Source: Thauera sp. (lineage in GTDB: Bacteria; Pseudomonadota; Gammaproteobacteria; Burkholderiales; Rhodocyclaceae). From it: a DNA stretch of 64,000 bases. Each line of letters opens with the position of its first letter. The stretch's first letter is position 1. The position numbers were made by a program, and so were the translations under genes. Shown in pieces: positions 7,719 through 14,565 of this stretch. The notes below the pieces were generated by a model that saw nothing but the letters and a program-made list of their open reading frames with translations, was not told where the DNA came from and searched no databases. The stretch lies in contig JAFLDS010000013.1 in assembly GCA_017302295.1 (NCBI GenBank), positions 27,925 through 91,924 of the forward strand, written 5' to 3'.

Positions 7719-8984
7719 ATGAAGCACCTCATCCTGGGCAACGGCCCTGCCGGCGTCGTCGCTGCAGAAACCCTGCGCCGTGCCGCGCCGGCCGACGAGA
7801 TCGTGATGGTCGGCTGCGAGAATGCGCCGCCGTACTCGCGCATGGCGATTCCCTATCTGCTCGAGGAAAACATCGACGAGTCCGGCACTTGGCTGCGCAA
7901 GGCGCCAGGCCATTTCGACGCACTCGACGTGAGGCAGTTGCGCGGCCGTGCGGTCGCGCTCGATACCGCGAAGCGCCGCGTGCTGTTCGATGACGGGCAT
8001 TTCGAGGACTACGACCGGCTGCTGATCGCGACGGGTTCGCATCCCGTTCGCCCGTCCATTCCGGGCATCGATCTGCCCGAGGTGCAGACCTGCTGGACGC
8101 TGGACGACGCGCGGGCGATCGCTGGGCTGGCACGCCCCGGGGCGCGTGTGCTGCAATTGGGCGCCGGTTTCATCGGCTGCATCATCATGGAGGCACTCGC
8201 CAAGCGCGGCGTGCAGCTCACCGTCGTGGAAATGGGTGATCGCATGGTGCCGCGCATGATGACGCAGAAGGCGGGCGGCATGATCAAGCGCTGGGTGGAA
8301 GGCAAGGGCATCCGCGTCGTCACGTCGTCCGGGGTCAAGCGCATCGATGGCGGCAAGGGCTCCCCCTTGCGCGTGACGCTGAGCACAGGCGACGTGCTCG
8401 ACTGCGACGCGGTCATTGCCGCCGCCGGGGTCGCGCCCAACATCGGTTTCCTCGCCGACACCGGCGTGCATGTCGCCAAGGGTGTGCTCGTCGATGACCG
8501 GCTCGAGACCAGCGTCCCCGGCATCTATGCTGCGGGCGACGTGGCCGAAGCGCCCGACTTGTTCACAGGCGCGCATCTGGTGGCCGCCATCCAGCCCAAT
8601 GCGGCCGACCAGGCGCGTGTTGCCGCGCTCAACATGGCCGGGCGCGACACCCGCCTCAACGGGGTGCTGGCGGTCAACGTGCTCGACACCCTGGGCCTCA
8701 TCTCCACTTCGTTCGGCCAGTGGTGGGGCGAGGAGCCCGCGCGCGGCGGCGCGGGCGTGGAACATGTCGACGAGGCCCGCCACCGCTACCTGAGCCTGCA
8801 GTTCCGTGACGACGTCATGATCGGAGCGACCTCGATCGGCCTCACCGAGCACGTCGGCGTCCTGCGCGGGCTGATCCATGGTCGGGTGAAGCTCGGTCCA
8901 TGGAAGGAGCGCCTGCTGGCGGCCCCGCTGCAGTTCGTCGATGCCTTCGTGGCACGCACACAGCCGATGGCGCTCGCGCGCTGA
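7719..8984 (+). CDS. aorC: Aldehyde oxidoreductase FAD/NAD(P)-binding subunit AorC
   Basis: This 421-residue flavoprotein of the pyridine nucleotide-disulfide oxidoreductase fold has an N-terminal FAD site (GNGPAG near residue 8), the ATGSHPVRPSIPG segment, a second nucleotide site (GAGFIG near residue 148) and the closing FAD motif IYAAGDVAE. No redox-active CxxxxC pair is visible, so it is NirB/rubredoxin-reductase-like rather than glutathione-reductase-like. In the Aromatoleum enzyme AorC carries FAD and couples AorAB to NAD+, which is the likely role here. Start ATG 7719 follows GAGGA. aorD starts 15 bases downstream. Confidence 0.92.
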   Translation: MKHLILGNGPAGVVAAETLRRAAPADEIVMVGCENAPPYSRMAIPYLLEENIDESGTWLRKAPGHFDALDVRQLRGRAVALDTAKRRVLFDDGHFEDYDRLLIATGSHPVRPSIPGIDLPEVQTCWTLDDARAIAGLARPGARVLQLGAGFIGCIIMEALAKRGVQLTVVEMGDRMVPRMMTQKAGGMIKRWVEGKGIRVVTSSGVKRIDGGKGSPLRVTLSTGDVLDCDAVIAAAGVAPNIGFLADTGVHVAKGVLVDDRLETSVPGIYAAGDVAEAPDLFTGAHLVAAIQPNAADQARVAALNMAGRDTRLNGVLAVNVLDTLGLISTSFGQWWGEEPARGGAGVEHVDEARHRYLSLQFRDDVMIGATSIGLTEHVGVLRGLIHGRVKLGPWKERLLAAPLQFVDAFVARTQPMALAR

Positions 8985-8999
8985 ACGGCGCTCGGTCGC

Positions 9000-9251
9000 A
9001 TGAAAGTCACCTTCAAACTGTTTGCGTCCTTGTCCGACTATCTGCCCGCGGGCACACGCGACAATCGGATCGAACTCGAGGTCGAGGACGGCGTTTCGGT
9101 GGCCGAGCTCATCTTGCGTTACCGGGTGCCGCAGCGCAGCGCTCATCTTGTGCTGGTCAACGGCCTGTTCATCCCGCCCGCCGAGCGTGCGCAGCGTCGG
9201 CTGCAGGAAGGCGATGAACTGGCGGTGTGGCCGCCGATCGCCGGGGGCTGA
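9000..9251 (+). CDS. aorD: MoaD/ThiS-family small sulfur carrier (AorD)
   Basis: This 83-residue protein has the ubiquitin-like MoaD/ThiS pattern (FKLFASLSDYLP at the start, VLVNGLFIPP in the middle) and ends in Gly-Gly (PPIAGG), the site that is thiocarboxylated by an E1-like enzyme. MoaD proteins donate sulfur to build the dithiolene of molybdopterin. A copy inside the aor operon suggests a version dedicated to the tungsten pterin cofactor. No adenylating partner (MoeB) is seen nearby. Start ATG 9000 lies 15 bases after aorC, and the next gene follows after 9 bases. Confidence 0.88.
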   Translation: MKVTFKLFASLSDYLPAGTRDNRIELEVEDGVSVAELILRYRVPQRSAHLVLVNGLFIPPAERAQRRLQEGDELAVWPPIAGG

Positions 9252-9260
9252 GGGCAGCGC

Positions 9261-9569
9261 GTGGCCTTCATCGCCGGCCCGGTGCCGACCGAGTTCGAGC
9301 GCCTGCTCACCGCGACCGCGGCCGGGTTCGAGCGCGACTTGCGCCAGGCCTGGCCGGCGACCGAGGGCAGCGCGGACACGCTGCGGTTCGTCGTCAGGGA
9401 CGAGGCTGCGAGCTTGCAGATCGACGTCGCGCCGGCCGGCGTGAGGCGCCTCGGCTTGTTCGAACTGCCGCAGCTCGTCGTGCGCTACCGCTTCACCCGC
9501 GGTGACGAGGCCGCAAGGCGTAGCCTGCTGACGCAACTTGATCGAGCGATGCAGAAGGGCGGCGGGTGA
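9261..9569 (+). CDS. aorE: Small conserved aor-operon protein (AorE-like), function unknown
   Basis: This 102-residue protein starts with GTG 9261, 9 bases after aorD, and ends in a Lys-Gly-Gly-Gly tail. I recognise no enzymatic motif. It reads as a compact alpha/beta domain: a helical first third (FERLLTATAAGFERDLRQAW), two strands (TLRFVVRDEAASLQIDV and LPQLVVRYRF), then a helix rich in Arg and Gln. Position as fifth gene of the cluster matches the aorE slot in Aromatoleum-type clusters. A role in maturation or cofactor insertion is possible but inferred only from position. The Gly-rich tail is curious next to a Gly-Gly-ending sulfur carrier. Confidence 0.7.
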   Translation: MAFIAGPVPTEFERLLTATAAGFERDLRQAWPATEGSADTLRFVVRDEAASLQIDVAPAGVRRLGLFELPQLVVRYRFTRGDEAARRSLLTQLDRAMQKGGG

Positions 9570-9657
9570 TTGCGGCAACCATTCGGCGTGCTCGGCTTGA
9601 TCGGGTCGGGACGCACCCGGCGTGCGGCGCCGGATCCGGTTCGGCTATGCTCTGCCC

Positions 9658-10356
9658 ATGCTCGCCGCCACGTTCTCGGATGCCCTCGCGCTGCTCGCCA
9701 CCTTCGATCACCGGGTGGCGGAGATCGTTGGGCTGTCGCTTCGGGTGAGCGGCGGCGCGGTGGTGCTGGGCACGCTGATCGGGCTGCCGCTCGGCGCCTG
9801 CATCGCCGTCGGGCGCTTTCCCGGCAAGGCGGCGGTGTCGGTGCTGATCAACGGTCTGATGGGGCTGCCCTCGGTGGTGGTCGGGGTCGTCGTCTATCTG
9901 CTGTTGTCGCGCTCGGGTCCGCTCGGCGGCCTGGGGCTGCTGTACACGCCGCCGGCGATGATCGTGGCGCAGACGCTGCTGGTCGTGCCGCTGATGGCGG
10001 CGATCGCGCGTCAGGTCGTCGAGGACGCCTGGCAGCGCTATGCCGAGGAGCTCGCGGTGATGCGCTTCAGCTGGTGGCAGAGCGTCACCACGCTGCTTTA
10101 CGACTGCCGCCATTCACTGCTGGTCGCCGTGCTCGCCGGACTGGGGCGGGCGATGAGCGAGGTGGGGGCGGTGATGATCGTCGGCGGCAACATCGACCGT
10201 GCCACCCGGGTCATGACCACGGCCATCGCGCTCGAGACGAGCAAGGGCGATCTACCGCTGGCGATCGCGCTCGGCATCGTGCTGATCCTGATCATCCTGG
10301 CCTTGAATGCGCTCGCGTTCGGGCTCAGGCGCTGGGCGACGAGACGCTTCGGATGA
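9658..10356 (+). CDS. tupB: Tungstate ABC transporter permease TupB
   Basis: This 232-residue membrane protein has about five to six hydrophobic segments and the MetI-type permease core (LPLMAAIARQVVEDAWQRY, then EELAVMRFSWWQ and GRAMSEVGAVMIVGGN). It matches the TupB/WtpB class that moves tungstate across the inner membrane. I chose ATG 9658 over the in-frame ATG 9622 because family members begin just before the first membrane segment; the choice is not certain. It lies 88 bases after the aor genes, and its stop overlaps the tupC start as ATGA. The adjacent TupA gene makes tungstate, rather than sulfate or phosphate, the best substrate call. Confidence 0.88.
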   Translation: MLAATFSDALALLATFDHRVAEIVGLSLRVSGGAVVLGTLIGLPLGACIAVGRFPGKAAVSVLINGLMGLPSVVVGVVVYLLLSRSGPLGGLGLLYTPPAMIVAQTLLVVPLMAAIARQVVEDAWQRYAEELAVMRFSWWQSVTTLLYDCRHSLLVAVLAGLGRAMSEVGAVMIVGGNIDRATRVMTTAIALETSKGDLPLAIALGIVLILIILALNALAFGLRRWATRRFG

Positions 10357-11090
10357 ACAGCACGCGGCCGGCGTCCCTGTTTCCGCTGCGCATCCGCGGC
10401 CTGCGCTACGCGCCCGATGGGCGCGAGGTGCTGGGCGGCATCGACCTGGAGCTGGGCGACGAGGGCATCACGCTCATGCTCGGGCCCAATGGGGCGGGGA
10501 AGAGCATGCTGCTGCGCGCCTTGTGCGGACTGCTCGAGCCTTGTTCGGGCGAGATCATCTGGGGCGACGGCCCGCGCCCGACGCAGGGCGTGATGCTGGT
10601 CTTTCAGCAGCCGATGATGCTGCGCGCCTCGGTGCTGGAGAACGCCGTGCTCGGGCTGCGGCCTGCCGGTCTGCGCCGCGCCGAACGCCGCGCGCGCGGC
10701 ATGGCGATGCTGGCGCGCGTGGGGCTGGCGGATCGGGTGGCAGACAGCGCCCGCCAGCTGTCGGGCGGCGAACGGCAACGCCTCGCGCTGGCGCGCGCCT
10801 GGCTGACGCGGCCGCGGCTCCTGTTGCTGGACGAACCCACCGCGAGCCTGGACCCCACGGCCACCGCCCAGGTCGAGCGCATCATCCGCGAGATCCGCAC
10901 CGACGGCACCCGCATCCTGATGGTGACCCACAACCTCGGCCAGGCGACACGGCTGGCCGACGACATCGTGTTCATGGCGGCGGGCCGGGTGTGCGAACAC
11001 ACGCCGGCGCAACGCTTCTTTTCGCGGCCGCAGTCCGAAGAGGCGCGGCGCTTCATCCAGGGAGAACTACCGTGGCGCATGACTTTCTGA
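10353..11090 (+). CDS. tupC: Tungstate ABC transporter ATP-binding protein TupC
   Basis: This 245-residue ABC ATPase has all the expected motifs: Walker A GPNGAGKS, Q-loop VFQQPMML, signature LSGGERQRLALARAW, Walker B LLLLDEPTASLD and the switch histidine in VTHNLGQA. It powers tungstate uptake through TupB. The start ATG 10353 overlaps the tupB stop by four bases, which points to translational coupling. The frame is open further upstream, but that part overlaps tupB and shows no family similarity. Its 3' end overlaps the start of tupA by 19 bases. Confidence 0.92.
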   Translation: MNSTRPASLFPLRIRGLRYAPDGREVLGGIDLELGDEGITLMLGPNGAGKSMLLRALCGLLEPCSGEIIWGDGPRPTQGVMLVFQQPMMLRASVLENAVLGLRPAGLRRAERRARGMAMLARVGLADRVADSARQLSGGERQRLALARAWLTRPRLLLLDEPTASLDPTATAQVERIIREIRTDGTRILMVTHNLGQATRLADDIVFMAAGRVCEHTPAQRFFSRPQSEEARRFIQGELPWRMTF

Positions 11091-11893
11091 AACGCATCCG
11101 GCGCGGCATTGCCGGTCTCATCCTCGCGAGCGTGATGCCGTGCGCAAGCGCGGCCGAATCCATCGTGCTCGCCTCGACCACGTCGACCGAGCAGTCCGGC
11201 CTGTTCGACCACATCCTGCCGATCTTCGAGAAGGCGAGCGGGATCTCGGTGAAGGTGGTGGCGCTCGGCACCGGTCAGGCCTTGGACGTGGGGCGGCGCG
11301 GCGATGCCGATGCGCTGCTGGTGCATGATCGCGCCGCCGAGGACAAGTTCGTGGCCGAGGGCTACGGCAGCTATCGGCGCGACGTGATGTACAACGATTT
11401 CGTCATCGTCGGGCCCGGCGCCGATCCGGCTGCGGTGAAAGGCGCCGCGGATGCGACCGGCGCCTTCGGCCGCATCGCCGGCAAGGGCGCGGTGTTCATC
11501 TCACGCGCCGACAAGAGCGGCACCCACGCGGCGGAAATGCGCTTCTGGAAGGCGGCGGAGATCGATCCGGTCGGGCAGGGCTGGTACAAAGAGGCGGGCA
11601 CGGGGATGGGGCCGACGCTGAACATGGCGGCGGGCGTCGATGGCTACACCTTGTCCGACCGCGGTACCTGGGCCAACTTCAAGAATCGCCAGAACCTGAC
11701 GATTCTCCATGCCGGCGATCCGAAACTCTTCAACCCCTATGGTGCGATCCTGGTGAACCCCGACAAGCATCCGCATGTGAAAAAGGCGGCTGCCGAGCGC
11801 TTCATCGACTGGCTGACGTCGGACGCCGGGCGCGAGGCGATCGCCTCGTACCGGATCGGCGGCGAGCAGCTGTTCTTTCCGTCGAAGCGCTGA
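11072..11893 (+). CDS. tupA: Tungstate-binding periplasmic protein TupA
   Basis: This 273-residue protein begins with a Sec signal peptide (RIRRGIAGLILASVMPCASAAES) and carries the TupA hallmark STTSTEQSGLFDHILPIFE, whose Thr/Ser residues bind the oxyanion, plus ALGTGQALDVGRRGDADALLVHD and SRADKSGTH. Family members bind tungstate very tightly and discriminate against molybdate. Start GTG 11072 is supported by GGAGAA at 11061-11066 and lies inside the end of tupC. The order here is B-C-A rather than the more usual A-B-C. The gene ends 15 bases before the stop of moaC on the other strand. Confidence 0.93.
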   Translation: MAHDFLKRIRRGIAGLILASVMPCASAAESIVLASTTSTEQSGLFDHILPIFEKASGISVKVVALGTGQALDVGRRGDADALLVHDRAAEDKFVAEGYGSYRRDVMYNDFVIVGPGADPAAVKGAADATGAFGRIAGKGAVFISRADKSGTHAAEMRFWKAAEIDPVGQGWYKEAGTGMGPTLNMAAGVDGYTLSDRGTWANFKNRQNLTILHAGDPKLFNPYGAILVNPDKHPHVKKAAAERFIDWLTSDAGREAIASYRIGGEQLFFPSKR

Positions 11894-11908
11894 GGTGCGG
11901 AGGCCCGT

Positions 11909-12409
11909 TCAATCCGGGCGTCCAGCCACCCAGTGGCCCGACTTGCCGCCCTTCTTCTCGAGCAGGCGGGTGCCTTCGATGACCATGCCGCGATCGACGG
12001 CCTTGCACATGTCGTAGATGGTGAGCAGGCCGACGCTGACGGCGGTGAGCGCTTCCATCTCGACGCCGGTGCGGCCGACGGTTTCTGCGGTGACCGTGCA
12101 GCGCACCGCAGACGCGGCCTCATCGAGTTCGAACTCGACGGCGACGCGGGTGAGCGGGATCGGGTGGCACAGCGGGATCAGCTCGCCGGTGCGCTTGGAG
12201 GCCTGGATGGCGGCGATGCGCGCGATGCCGATCACGTCGCCCTTTTTCGCGCTGCCCGCCCGGATCATCTCGAAGGTGGCGGGCTGCATCAGGATGCGGC
12301 CGGTGGCGACGGCGACGCGGCGGGTTTCAGCCTTGTCGCCGACATCGACCATGTGGGCCTGGCCATCGGCGTCGAAATGGGTGAGGGTGTTGGAGGGCGT
12401 GGAGGTCAT
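11909..12409 (-). CDS. moaC: Cyclic pyranopterin monophosphate synthase MoaC
   Basis: This 166-residue enzyme makes cyclic pyranopterin monophosphate from the product of MoaA, an early step of molybdenum or tungsten cofactor synthesis. It contains the family segments [66 protein letters not shown] and the catalytic KKGGKSGHW near the C-terminus. It lies convergent to tupA, so it is not in the same transcript, but its placement beside the tungstate importer and AOR fits a shared cofactor theme. Start ATG 12409 matches the family length. Confidence 0.96.
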   Translation of the reverse strand: MTSTPSNTLTHFDADGQAHMVDVGDKAETRRVAVATGRILMQPATFEMIRAGSAKKGDVIGIARIAAIQASKRTGELIPLCHPIPLTRVAVEFELDEAASAVRCTVTAETVGRTGVEMEALTAVSVGLLTIYDMCKAVDRGMVIEGTRLLEKKGGKSGHWVAGRPD

Positions 12410-12528
12410 GACGATTCGACGAGAGGTGGCTGGCGACTGAAGCGCGATCGGTACGGCCGCGAGCGCGCGCTACACGGAGATACACGCGCGCGGGAACGTC
12501 CGGACGGGCGCGCGTATCATAGCAGCCG

Positions 12529-13977
12529 ATGATGCGCCGACCTCTCGCCCTGCTGCTCAGCCTTGCGCTGGCCTTTCCCGCCCGTGCCGTGGATCTTCCG
12601 GATCTTGGAGACGTGGGCACGTCCGAACTGTCGACCGCCGCCGAGAAGAGCATCGGCGAGGAGATCATCCGCCAGATCCGCTGGCATGACGCCGCCTATC
12701 TGGACGACCCGGAGGTCGAGGAGTATGTGAACGGGCTCGGCCGCAGGCTTGCGGCGGCGAGCGACAATCCGTCGCAGACGTTCGATTTCTTCGTCGTGAG
12801 GGATCCGACGCTCAACGCGTTCGCCCTGCCGGGCGGCTATATCGGGGTGCATACCGGCTTGATTCTGGCCGCAGAGAGCGAATCCGAGTTCGCCTCGGTG
12901 CTCGGCCACGAGATCGCGCACGTGACCCAGCGCCATATTGCGCAGATTCTCGGCAAGCAGAGCCAGGCCGGGATGGCGATGCTGGCGTCCTTGCTGGTGG
13001 CGATCCTCGCGGCGCGCAGCAACTCGCAGGTCAGCGAGGCGGCGATTGCCGCCGGCAGCGCGGGTGCGCTGCAGTCCCAACTGGGCTACACCCGCGATTA
13101 CGAGCGCGAGGCCGACCGCGTCGGCCTGCAGACGCTGGAGGCGGCCGGCTTCGACGTGCGTGGCATGCCCGCCTTCTTCGAGCGCCTGCAGCGCGGCACG
13201 CGCTTGTACGAGAGCAGTGCGCCGGCCTATCTGCGTACCCACCCGCTGACTTTCGAGCGCATTGCGGACATGGAGAACCGCGTGTCGGCGATGCGCTATC
13301 GCCAGGTGCCGGATTCGAGCGAGTTCGGTTACGTGCGGGCCAAGCTGCGCGCGCAGGCCAACCTGCCGGCCGACGTGGTGAAGGATCTCGAGAGCCGGCT
13401 GGCGCAGAGACCGGCGGATGCGTCACTGCGCTACGGGCTGGCGCGGGCGCTGATGCGCGCGGGGCGTCTGGATGAGGCACAGGCGGCTCTCGACAAGCTG
13501 CGCGGCGAAGTGGCACCGTCGGCTTTCCTCGACACGCTGGCCGCGGAGATCCTGCTCGCGCGCAAGGACGCTGCGGGTGCGGTGCGCGTGCTGGGCGCAG
13601 CGCAGAAGCGCTTCCCGGCGAGCCGCAGTCTGCTCTATGCGCTGGCCGACGCGCAGATCCTGGCCGGTACGCCGGCAGCGGCTGCGAGCGGGGTGAGGCA
13701 GGCGCTGAACGCGCGTGCGGACGATGTGCGCTTGTGGCAGTTGCTGTCGCGAGCGAACCAGGGCCTGGGCAAGCGCACGGCGCAGCATCGTGCGCAGGCG
13801 GAGGTGTATGTGCTGCAGGGGACGCTGCCGGCGGCGATCGAGCAGCTGGAGATCGCGCGCAAGGAGGGGGACGGCGATTTCTACGAGCTTTCGGCGGTGG
13901 ATGCGCGCTTGCGCGAGTTGAAGCAGCGCTACCGGGACGAGAAGCGCGACAAGTCGCGGTGGGGCGGGCCGTCTTGA
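12529..13977 (+). CDS. bepA: M48 family periplasmic metalloprotease with TPR domain (BepA-like)
   Basis: This 482-residue protein has a signal peptide (PLALLLSLALAFPARA), a zinc peptidase domain with His127-Glu-Ile-Ala-His131 and the third ligand in YEREADRVG, and a C-terminal helical region of TPR-type repeats rich in Ala/Leu/Arg. BepA (YfgC) in E. coli is a periplasmic chaperone-protease that helps assemble or clear LptD and other outer-membrane proteins. Architecture and length agree. It is divergent from moaC with a 119-base gap; a TATCAT hexamer at 12515-12520 could be its -10 box but would leave almost no leader. I saw no frameshift. Confidence 0.92.
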   Translation: MMRRPLALLLSLALAFPARAVDLPDLGDVGTSELSTAAEKSIGEEIIRQIRWHDAAYLDDPEVEEYVNGLGRRLAAASDNPSQTFDFFVVRDPTLNAFALPGGYIGVHTGLILAAESESEFASVLGHEIAHVTQRHIAQILGKQSQAGMAMLASLLVAILAARSNSQVSEAAIAAGSAGALQSQLGYTRDYEREADRVGLQTLEAAGFDVRGMPAFFERLQRGTRLYESSAPAYLRTHPLTFERIADMENRVSAMRYRQVPDSSEFGYVRAKLRAQANLPADVVKDLESRLAQRPADASLRYGLARALMRAGRLDEAQAALDKLRGEVAPSAFLDTLAAEILLARKDAAGAVRVLGAAQKRFPASRSLLYALADAQILAGTPAAAASGVRQALNARADDVRLWQLLSRANQGLGKRTAQHRAQAEVYVLQGTLPAAIEQLEIARKEGDGDFYELSAVDARLRELKQRYRDEKRDKSRWGGPS

Positions 13978-14019
13978 TGGCGGCTCAGGTTCGCCTGTGT
14001 CGAAGGCGAGGCTGACGCT

Positions 14020-14047
14020 TTGTGGGTGGAGTCCCATCCTCTAGAAT
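14020..14047 (+). promoter_or_regulatory. Predicted promoter of tusA
   Basis: TTGTGG (14020-14025) and TAGAAT (14042-14047) are 16 bases apart. The -10 is strong, the -35 weak. Transcription would start near 14054 and give a 45-base leader ahead of tusA. Confidence 0.5.
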
Positions 14048-14098
14048 CCGGGGCCTGCGCGGGCTGGATGTCACGCGATCGAGCGGAAGGAAGGGAAT

Positions 14099-14329
14099 AT
14101 GGATTTTGACAAGGAAGTGGATGCGCGCGGCCTGAATTGCCCGCTGCCCATCCTGCGCGCCAAGAAGGCGCTGGCGGAGCTGAAATCGAGTCAGGTGCTG
14201 CGGGTGGTGGCGACCGATCCGGGTTCGGTGAAGGATTTCGAGGCGTTTGCGCGGCAGACGGGTAATGAGCTGCTGAAGCAGGGCGAGACGGCGGACAAGG
14301 CGTTCGAGTTTTTCCTGCAGCGCAAATAG
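14099..14329 (+). CDS. tusA: TusA-family sulfur carrier protein
   Basis: This 76-residue protein has the conserved Cys14 in the motif RGLNCPLPIL, followed by the K-K-A-L helix and a GDxxxFEAF-like region (DFEAFARQTGNELL). TusA proteins carry persulfide sulfur for tRNA 2-thiouridine synthesis and for molybdenum cofactor synthesis; TusA/SirA relatives are also used in sulfur oxidation. Start ATG 14099 follows AAGGAAGGG. The gene is monocistronic, with its own promoter and terminator. Which sulfur pathway it serves cannot be told from sequence. Confidence 0.9.
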   Translation: MDFDKEVDARGLNCPLPILRAKKALAELKSSQVLRVVATDPGSVKDFEAFARQTGNELLKQGETADKAFEFFLQRK

Positions 14330-14359
14330 GTCGTTTGCGGTTCGGAGGCTGGATGTGAA

Positions 14360-14389
14360 ACGGGCTGCCTGGTGATTCGGGCAGCCCGT
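14360..14389 (+). terminator. Terminator after tusA
   Basis: ACGGGCTGCC (14360-14369) pairs perfectly with GGCAGCCCGT (14380-14389) around a 10-base loop and is followed by a T-rich tract (TGTTGTTGG). Confidence 0.75.
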
Positions 14390-14426
14390 TGTTGTTGGTG
14401 CTTGGCTTGGCGTTGTGCTGCTAATC

Positions 14427-14526
14427 GCAGGCGCTGTGCCGGTCATTCGTTCTGCAGGCTGCGGAACTCGGCCTTTGGCCTCGGACAGTCCTCGCCTGCG
14501 CCACGAATGTCCGGCACATCGCCTGC
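14427..14526. repeat. Large nested fold-back (inverted repeat) element
   Basis: A 24-base left arm (14427-14450) and a 24-base right arm (14503-14526) are inverted repeats with only two mismatches. Nested inside are GCAGGC (14454-14459) with GCCTGC (14494-14499), partly matching GCGGA/TCCTCGC segments, and GGCC-TTT-GGCC at 14470-14480. All arms share one centre near 14476. The element lies between the tusA terminator and the end of valS and has no coding frame. It looks like a REP or MITE type intergenic repeat; I saw no second copy in the window. Confidence 0.7.
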
Positions 14527-14565
14527 TTACACCTTTGCCATTTGTGGCTCGAGCAGGCTCTTGCC

